This document shows positions 7,101 through 10,451 of a stretch of DNA of 10,451 nucleotides, piece by piece. The position numbers and the translations under genes are program-made. The DNA lies in the NCBI GenBank assembly GCA_946624335.1, contig CAMOSA010000082.1, positions 1-10,451 on the forward strand, given 5' to 3'. The DNA comes from an uncultured Prevotellaceae bacterium. Its GTDB lineage: Bacteria; Bacteroidota; Bacteroidia; Bacteroidales; Bacteroidaceae. The notes under the pieces are model-generated. The model was not told the origin of the DNA. It searched no databases and saw nothing but the letters and a program-made list of their open reading frames with translations. The stretch's first letter is position 1, and each line of letters starts with the position of its first letter.

Positions 7101-9209
7101 CTGCCCCCCAAGGAAATGGCGGCGGCAGCAAAACAAGCACGCAAAGCCGCTGAGCAGGAGCAGAAGCGGCAGCAGAAAGCGATGAAGCGATGGGAGAAAG
7201 AGCATCAGCGCCTGGAGAAGGAGGCACGCGCCAAGGTCAAGGACATCGTCGACAGCCTCACAGCCTCGGGCATCAGCCCCGACAGCCTTATGCTCGACAG
7301 CATAAAGCTCGCTCATGCCGTACCCTCCGTCGAAGAGATTGCAGCCAAACAGGCTGAAGTCGAAGAAGCTGCGAGAAAGGCCGCTGAAGAAGCTAAGGAG
7401 GAGCAGGACGGACAAGACGGCAAGAAGAGCGGCAAAGACGATAATAAGAAAGATGCCGACGAGAAGAAGGACGAGAAGGCGGACGAGAAGAAGATTAGTA
7501 TGGACGAGGAGAAAATAGATCTGTACGCCAAGAAGGAAGGGAAGGAAAGGAAGAAAGAGACGGACAAGAAGGAGGAGGCCCTCGCCGCGGACCTCTCGGT
7601 GGACAGCACCTTGGCTCCACTGAAGCTCCGCATCAACGTCATCGCCAAGCCCAAGCTCGAGGATGAGAAATGGTATCAATGGGCACAGGCCGGAGCACGT
7701 TTCCTGATGATGCTTCGCAATGTCAGCATCAGCTATCGTAACACCTACGCACTGGCCCTGCCCGGCTTCAAGCCCAACGTCGGTGATATGCTGGGCCAAC
7801 GCAAGCTCAGCGGTGTGATGTCGCCGGGCCTCGACTTTGCCTTCGGCCTCGTAGGCGACGACTATATCGGCCGTGCTCAGGAAAACGGATGGCTGCTCAA
7901 CAGCGACAGCGTGGCCACACCGGCTACGACCAACACGGTGGATGAATTCCAGCTGAAAGCCACCGTAGAGCCGTTGCCCGACCTGAAGATAGACCTCAGC
8001 GCCAGCCGCACGATGAACAGTGCCAAAAGCATACAATATATGTACGTGGGTAATCCAACCACCCGCACGGGCACCTTCAACATGACGACCATCAGCCTGC
8101 GCACAGCCTTCCAGAGCCGTGGCAACGCCAGCAACGGCTACTCCAGCGATGCCTTCCGGCACTTCCAGGACTATCTGCCCATCATGCAGCAGCGTGTCGA
8201 GGCCCGATATGCGGGCACCGAATATCCGGCGGCGACGGGCATGACCGGAACCTTCGATCCCGCCAACGGCACCGTTGACCCCTATAGCGCCGACGTGATG
8301 ATACCGGCCTTCCTGGCGGCTTACACCGGTGGCAGCGCTCACGGCGCGAGCCTCGATATTTTCCCCTCGCTGTTGCGTATGCTCCCCAACTGGAATCTCT
8401 CGTACAAAGGCCTGTCCAACCTACCCTGGATACGCGACCACCTGAAGAGCCTCACCCTCAACCACGGCTACAAGAGTATCTACAACGTCGGAGCGTATAA
8501 CACCTATTCGTCATGGGTCGAATATATGGGCGGGTCTGACATGGGTTATGTCATGAACACGACGACCGGCCTGTTCTCGCCATCGTCGATGTATGATATT
8601 TCAACCGTCAGCATCAACGAAGCCTTCTCGCCACTCATCGGGCTCAACGCCACGCTGCAGAACAATATGACCCTGAAGCTGGAGTACCGCAAGACCCGCG
8701 TGTTGACGCTCTCGATGACCGCTGCCCAGATCAACGAAGCCAGCTCGGCCGATATGGTCATCGGATGGGGCTATAAGATCAACGACTTCAAGATCGGTAG
8801 CCTCTTCAACAGCAAGAGCAGCAGCCAGAAGGCTAAGAAGAAGACGGGCAAAGGCTCGACCAGCGAGAGCGACCAAGAGAAAGGCACAAGCGGCCAGAAA
8901 TCCAACACACGTAACAGCGGCAGCAACAGTAGCCGAAGTAACTTCGCCCACGACCTCAACCTGCGCTTCGACTTCTCGTTCCGCAACCAGGATGCCATCA
9001 CCCGCAATATCCAGACATCGCTCTCCGAAGCCACCAGCGGCAACCGGGCCATCAAAGCCTCCTTCCAGGCCGACTACACCATGAGCCGTTACGTGACGCT
9101 GTCGCTCTACTACGACTTCCAGCGCAACGACCCGTTGCTCTCCTCCTCGTCGTACCCGACGATCACCCAGGACTTCGGCTTCAACATGAAGTTTTCGCTC
9201 ACACGTTGA
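1071..9209 (+). CDS. sprA: SprA/Sov family T9SS outer-membrane translocon
   Basis: SprA (Sov in Porphyromonas gingivalis) is the very large outer-membrane beta-barrel through which Type IX secretion substrates leave the cell; the Flavobacterium johnsoniae protein is a 36-strand barrel. Family signatures are clear: GDKVNMNINYNTEATFEVD and the following EAGNVSMPSNSTLIHGVSSL near residues 200-265; SYMDDFENTKNRM near 811-823; YLEFWMLDPF near 967-976; NELRLQEFSNEGGWAAQAAL near 1483-1502; and RFLMMLRNVSISYRNTYA then LPGFKPNVGDMLG near 2210-2245. At 2712 residues it exceeds F. johnsoniae SprA (about 2400) and Sov (about 2500), largely because of a charged segment at about 1893-2176. A second Ser/Lys/Gly-rich loop lies at about 2579-2623. 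The C-terminus, FGFNMKFSLTR, looks like a final beta strand. GTG at 1071 is chosen because an in-frame TGA lies at 1065-1067 and no ATG, GTG or TTG follows before the mature protein. No frameshift was seen. Confidence 0.95.
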   Translation: MKNKIFFRTLALRRFYCLRSIILFFIFHFSLFTYAQVDSLHTRPQKTVPETYEDLDTTGIAIRLPDNLKQEAELDSITGHYRIGTKLGTGGYLNTPILMTPDEYQQWTLEQSMNAYYRQKNREEYESKGKNKFDFTDMKFDLGPAEKIFGPGGVQIKTQGSAEIKMGGNHKKINNPSLAANRRKTFGFDFDEKINLSVTGKVGDKVNMNINYNTEATFEVDAQQMKLKYDGKEDEIVKLVEAGNVSMPSNSTLIHGVSSLFGLRTDLQFGKLKLQTVVSQKKSASKSVSSKGGSQTTNYELSAVDYEENRHFWLGHFFRDNYDRWMKTLPTIASGVTLKRVEVWITNKRAASTQNNRNLIAFTDLGEATHISNANWQRATSTPQPQNRANTLYDDLINKYGEARDISAATTVLDGIDGFSGGLDYEKLQSARLLTSSEYTLNYALGYISLNFELEPDDVLAVAYEYTFNGQTFQVGEFASDLTDNTQCLYVKALKSTSGSPAMGNWPLMMKNIYSLGATSTQKEKFRLDIKYQNDTAGVYQTYLPEARLKSTPLLRAMNLDRLDANNRSNADGQFDYVEGYTIQKGRIIFPVAEPFGDHLRQWIGDDALADRYCFDALYDSTKTVAKQIAEQNKFQLAGRYKGTNGAEISLGATNIAPGSVVVTAGGMTLTENTDYRVDYSMGTVYILNQSIIDAGTKINASVESNDTYGMQRKTMLGVNWDYEFSKNFVVGGTFQFLNEQPLTTKVNMGSEPLKNTLWGLHMDWKKEAQWLTNALNAIPLLNFTVPSQIAFSADFAQLIAGQNRKVQGGASYMDDFENTKNRMSITTPTAWMMSSVPTPFEGSKLTNDVRSGYQRALLSWYYIDPIFTRRSSSLTPSHIKSDLQQLSNHYVREVYERDLYPNKQQNSYSEAASLNVLNVAYYPTERGAYNLNPDLDQRGRLQNPKENWGGMMRKLDYPDFEAQNIEYLEFWMLDPFIYTGDDRSYGGELYIDLGEVSEDVLKDGKKFYESGLPLDDNTNYFTETVWGRVPTGTSVTYAFNNESGARLRQDIGLNGLSSEQERTYGAYAEYLQQIQGKVSPEVFDSIWADPAGDDYHYYRGTDFDRNRVGIIERYKRINMPEGNSPDTENSPESYETAYKTTPDVEDINQDYTLNEYEKYFQYHISIHPQDTVVGRNFISDVRHLTANLRNGEKEPERWFQFRVPLEEFERAVGGISDFTSIRFIRMYLTGFEKPIILRFATFDLVQADWRGYEQALYVGQAPSVSSSLEIGAVNIEENNDKQPVNYVLPPGISRVTDPSQSQLVESNEQALSLIAKNLSPGDARAVFKNCNYDMRQYKHLQMFVHANALANDITDLTDGETSVFLRLGSDYKSNYYEYEVPLVLTPQRSDYDTYNARDCRAVWPEENMIDIDLAKLTNLKKNRNHEKSLGTASYNQEFSQFDDDRPSNRISVMGNPTLGEVKTIMIGIRNNGRTLKSVEVWANELRLQEFSNEGGWAAQAALNIQLSDLGSVNLQGHIEKAGFGGIEQSVSERSNEDTYDYTITTQLDFGKLLPPKAKVNVPFYYSYAKETVKPKYNPLDTDMELSDALEALTTQHEKDSLTSLTTQKQVTKNLSLTGVKVNIATRKHPMPYDPANFTFNYSHTHTYNAGETTVYEHEKTWRGGLNYSWSPNWKAWEPFKNIKSKSKWLDLVKAQNLNFAPQSLTFNTDIVRNYYEIQERDMDNLESPNAIPVRWTPSFLWNREFNLRWDLTKALHFTFQSGTHAEIEEPYTPVNKDLYADSYSAWKDSVMHSIRGFGTPLDYSQNVQASYKVPLEKIPALDWISADGTYQSNYSWKRGAELEDGSTLGNTINTQRSVNLNGKLNMETLYNHSTFLKDANKRFSTSTIKSEGRKKDQAKKKEKETKKKEEEAAAKKLAEAQKQAAAGDSTALKALNDPAAMKAQGNAKGVSTQKKQVKGFAGEVALLPDSAIELKHGQKSKRIVVTAKDEKGKTYKIRYKLVDDNTIKILPPKEMAAAAKQARKAAEQEQKRQQKAMKRWEKEHQRLEKEARAKVKDIVDSLTASGISPDSLMLDSIKLAHAVPSVEEIAAKQAEVEEAARKAAEEAKEEQDGQDGKKSGKDDNKKDADEKKDEKADEKKISMDEEKIDLYAKKEGKERKKETDKKEEALAADLSVDSTLAPLKLRINVIAKPKLEDEKWYQWAQAGARFLMMLRNVSISYRNTYALALPGFKPNVGDMLGQRKLSGVMSPGLDFAFGLVGDDYIGRAQENGWLLNSDSVATPATTNTVDEFQLKATVEPLPDLKIDLSASRTMNSAKSIQYMYVGNPTTRTGTFNMTTISLRTAFQSRGNASNGYSSDAFRHFQDYLPIMQQRVEARYAGTEYPAATGMTGTFDPANGTVDPYSADVMIPAFLAAYTGGSAHGASLDIFPSLLRMLPNWNLSYKGLSNLPWIRDHLKSLTLNHGYKSIYNVGAYNTYSSWVEYMGGSDMGYVMNTTTGLFSPSSMYDISTVSINEAFSPLIGLNATLQNNMTLKLEYRKTRVLTLSMTAAQINEASSADMVIGWGYKINDFKIGSLFNSKSSSQKAKKKTGKGSTSESDQEKGTSGQKSNTRNSGSNSSRSNFAHDLNLRFDFSFRNQDAITRNIQTSLSEATSGNRAIKASFQADYTMSRYVTLSLYYDFQRNDPLLSSSSYPTITQDFGFNMKFSLTR
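1104..1129. repeat. Central 9-bp hairpin of the repeat element
   Basis: CTGCGTAGG (1104-1112) and CCTACGCAG (1121-1129) are exact reverse complements around the loop TTTTACTG. It is the GC-rich centre of an otherwise A/T-rich palindrome, and the only part not made of heptads apart from short spacers. A hairpin this strong 30 nt into the sprA coding sequence could slow early translation or nucleate folding of the longer stem that contains the GTG start. The pairing is seen directly; the effect is inferred. Confidence 0.7.
6747..7600 (+). other. Charged Lys/Glu/Ala-rich insert within SprA
   Basis: This codes for about residues 1893-2176. It has three highly charged, probably helical or coiled-coil blocks: about 1894-1930 (KKEKETKKKEEEAAAKKLAE), about 2015-2060 (AEQEQKRQQKAMKRWEKEHQ) and about 2088-2175 (KDDNKKDADEKKDEKADEKK). 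Between the first two lies a short beta-rich stretch, about 1963-2013, with RIVVTAKDEKGKTYKIRYKL. Between the last two is a Ser/Asp segment (DSLTASGISPDSLMLDSIKL). The insert sits just before the conserved RFLMMLRNVSISY block of the barrel, so it must be a loop or a soluble subdomain. Which side of the outer membrane it faces cannot be told from sequence. Codons here are AAG/GAG-rich and the reading frame stays open throughout. Confidence 0.75.
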
Positions 9210-9238
9210 CCGCGGCCTATCACATCAACCCCTCCTGT

Positions 9239-9392
9239 CCAACACACATAGGGTCATCGCCCAACACACATAGGGTCATCAGCCAACACACATAGGGTCA
9301 ACGGCCAACACACATAGGGTCATCAGCCAACACACATAGGGTCATCAGCCAACACACATAGGGTCATCAGCCAACACTCATAGGCTCGATGG
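9239..9392. repeat. Seven tandem 22-bp repeats between sprA and purB
   Basis: Seven units of exactly 22 bp start at 9239, 9261, 9283, 9305, 9327, 9349 and 9371. Units 1-6 share an identical 18-bp core, CCAACACACATAGGGTCA, followed by a 4-bp tail: TCGC, TCAG, ACGG, TCAG, TCAG, TCAG. Unit 7 is degenerate (CCAACACTCATAGGCTCG then ATGG). There are no spacers, so this is not a CRISPR array. The period is not a multiple of three and stop codons recur, so it is not coding. It begins 30 bp after the sprA stop and ends 44 bp before the purB promoter. Twenty-two bp is close to two helical turns, so bound proteins would line up on one face. A slippage-generated minisatellite with no function is equally possible. 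Confidence 0.95.
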
Positions 9393-9436
9393 AGGACAAA
9401 GATTATCGTCGGCGCGAGAAGTTTTCATGCTTATTT

Positions 9437-9468
9437 TTTGGTGATGTCGCAAGAAAGCCGTACCTTTG
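9437..9468 (+). promoter_or_regulatory. Bacteroidota-type promoter for purB
   Basis: TACCTTTG at 9461-9468 matches the Bacteroidota -7 consensus TAnnTTTG exactly. TTTG at 9437-9440, at the end of a T-rich run, matches the -33 box, with a 20-nt gap that fits the known spacing for the primary sigma factor of this phylum. Transcription would start a few bases after 9468, giving a leader of roughly 105-110 nt before the purB ATG at 9584. I see no recognisable riboswitch or strong hairpin in the leader. The sequence before the ATG (ATAACAATTTGCT) is AT-rich without a Shine-Dalgarno sequence, as is usual here. Confidence 0.8.
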
Positions 9469-9583
9469 CGCCGCCTTTCGTGAGAAAGAGCAGAGAAAGA
9501 CACTACAGCAACGACTTATATTCTTTGCAAGGATAAACTTCAAGCATTACAAACAACGCTAAACAGACTGATAACAATTTGCT

Positions 9584-10451
9584 ATGGAACTTACTCCACT
9601 GACGGCCATCTCCCCCATTGACGGGCGCTATCGCCAGAAGACTCAAGCACTGGACAACTACTTTTCAGAATTTGCACTTATCCGCTACCGCGTCCGCGTT
9701 GAAATCGAGTATTTCATCGCGCTGTGTGAGTTACCCCTTCCCCAGCTGAGCAGCCTTCCCCACGACCTCTTCCCCTCGCTACGCGCCATCTACGAGCGTT
9801 TCTCCCAGGACGATGCCATGCGTGTCAAGGAGATCGAGAGCGTGACCAATCACGACGTGAAAGCCGTCGAGTACTTCATCAAAGAGCAACTGGACAAGAT
9901 CATCGAGGCCAGTAAGCAGGACCACGCCGACCAGCTCGCTTCGTCGCTCCAGGCAGCGAAAGAGTTCATCCATTTCGGCCTTACCTCGCAGGACATCAAC
10001 AACACCAGCGTGCCCCTCTCCATCAAGGAGGCTATCGATGATATCTATACGCCGCTGCTCGAACAGCTCATCACCACCCTGCGCCAGCAGGCCGAGCAGT
10101 GGGCCGATGTCCCCATGCTCGCCAAGACACACGGCCAGCCGGCCTCGCCGACACGCCTCGGCAAGGAACTGATGGTCTTCGTCTATCGCCTTGAGCGCCA
10201 GCGGAACATTCTGCAGTCCTGCCCCGTCACCGCCAAATTCGGCGGTGCCACAGGTAACTTCAATGCCCATCACGTCGCCTACCCGCATATCGATTGGCGC
10301 TCGTTCGCCAATCACTTCGTGGCCGATTGTCTCGGTCTGGAACGCGAGCAGTGGACAACACAGATCTCCAACTACGACAACCTCGGTGCCCTGCTCGATG
10401 CCCTCCGCCGCATCAACACCGTCATCATCGACCTCAACCGCGACGTCTGGC
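9584..10451 (+). CDS. purB: Adenylosuccinate lyase PurB (3' end outside window)
   Basis: PurB releases fumarate twice in purine synthesis, from SAICAR to give AICAR and from adenylosuccinate to give AMP, in the cytoplasm. The first 289 codons are visible and the frame is open to the window edge. The product begins MELTPLTAISPIDGRYRQKT, matching the E. coli-type PurB opening (SPVDGRY). The fumarase/aspartase-superfamily motif LTSQDINNTS is at residues 133-142. KTHGQPASPTRLGKE starts at 181, with His183 the likely counterpart of the catalytic His171 of E. coli. FGGATGNFNAHH and YPHIDW follow, and the visible part ends at NRDVW; all resemble the E. coli form (456 residues) rather than the shorter B. 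subtilis form. The flexible loop with the catalytic Ser lies beyond the window. It has its own promoter and is 374 bp from sprA, so it is probably not part of the ruvA-sprA unit. Confidence 0.96.
   Translation, partial: MELTPLTAISPIDGRYRQKTQALDNYFSEFALIRYRVRVEIEYFIALCELPLPQLSSLPHDLFPSLRAIYERFSQDDAMRVKEIESVTNHDVKAVEYFIKEQLDKIIEASKQDHADQLASSLQAAKEFIHFGLTSQDINNTSVPLSIKEAIDDIYTPLLEQLITTLRQQAEQWADVPMLAKTHGQPASPTRLGKELMVFVYRLERQRNILQSCPVTAKFGGATGNFNAHHVAYPHIDWRSFANHFVADCLGLEREQWTTQISNYDNLGALLDALRRINTVIIDLNRDVW

Noticed and set aside
6969..8342. 457-codon minus-strand open frame, and other long minus-strand frames inside sprA
   Set aside because: They lie opposite a clearly conserved sprA frame. 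GC-rich third positions and Lys/Glu-rich codons produce open, Leu/Val/Phe-rich antisense frames with no recognisable domain.
9239..9392. CRISPR array
   Set aside because: Units are contiguous with no unique spacers, the 22-bp period is too short for repeat plus spacer, and no cas gene is nearby.
9239..9392. Short repetitive peptide gene in the 22-bp array
   Set aside because: The 22-bp period cycles through all three frames, so a stop (TAG on plus, TGA on minus) recurs every few units in the frames I read, and there is no suitable start.
9210..9460. Classical rho-independent terminator after sprA
   Set aside because: I found no GC-rich stem followed by a T-run; the T-run at 9434-9439 belongs to the purB promoter region and lacks a stem before it.
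9779..10315. 178-codon minus-strand open frame
   Set aside because: It is antisense to purB, whose frame carries the lyase motifs.

Overview
The window reads as a chromosomal stretch from a Bacteroidota, most likely a Bacteroidales member of the Prevotella/Segatella/Bacteroides type. The evidence is the gene content (a SprA-type Type IX secretion translocon directly behind ruvA), a textbook Bacteroidota promoter (TTTG, 20-nt gap, TACCTTTG) in front of purB, no clear Shine-Dalgarno sequence at any start, and GC-rich coding sequence next to AT-rich intergenic sequence. The species cannot be named from the sequence alone.

Layout, left to right, all genes on the + strand. (1) Positions 1-434 are AT-rich with no recognisable gene, and carry two small dyads and a 5-codon mini-ORF that overlaps the next start codon. 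(2) ruvA (435-1040) is complete and encodes the Holliday-junction-binding subunit of RuvABC. (3) Positions 1041-1170 hold a nested palindromic element of heptanucleotide repeats (AAGTGAA on the left, TTCACTT on the right, a 9-bp hairpin in the middle). It starts at the base after the ruvA stop and runs into the next gene. (4) sprA (1071-9209, 2712 codons) encodes the giant outer-membrane barrel of the Type IX secretion system. Its GTG start and its whole signal peptide lie inside the palindromic element, and it carries a highly charged Lys/Glu/Ala-rich segment of about 280 residues. (5) Positions 9210-9583 hold seven tandem 22-bp repeats and the purB promoter. (6) purB (9584 to the window end) is the first 289 codons of an E. 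coli-type adenylosuccinate lyase.

ruvA and sprA are 30 bp apart and probably co-transcribed, although their products act in unrelated processes (recombination and protein secretion). purB appears to be transcribed separately. I do not see a new multi-gene system. The features most worth a second look are the repeat element that has become the start and signal peptide of sprA, the matched 5-codon mini-ORFs with 4-nt overlaps in front of both ruvA and sprA, the 22-bp repeat array with an invariant 18-bp core, and the charged insert in SprA.
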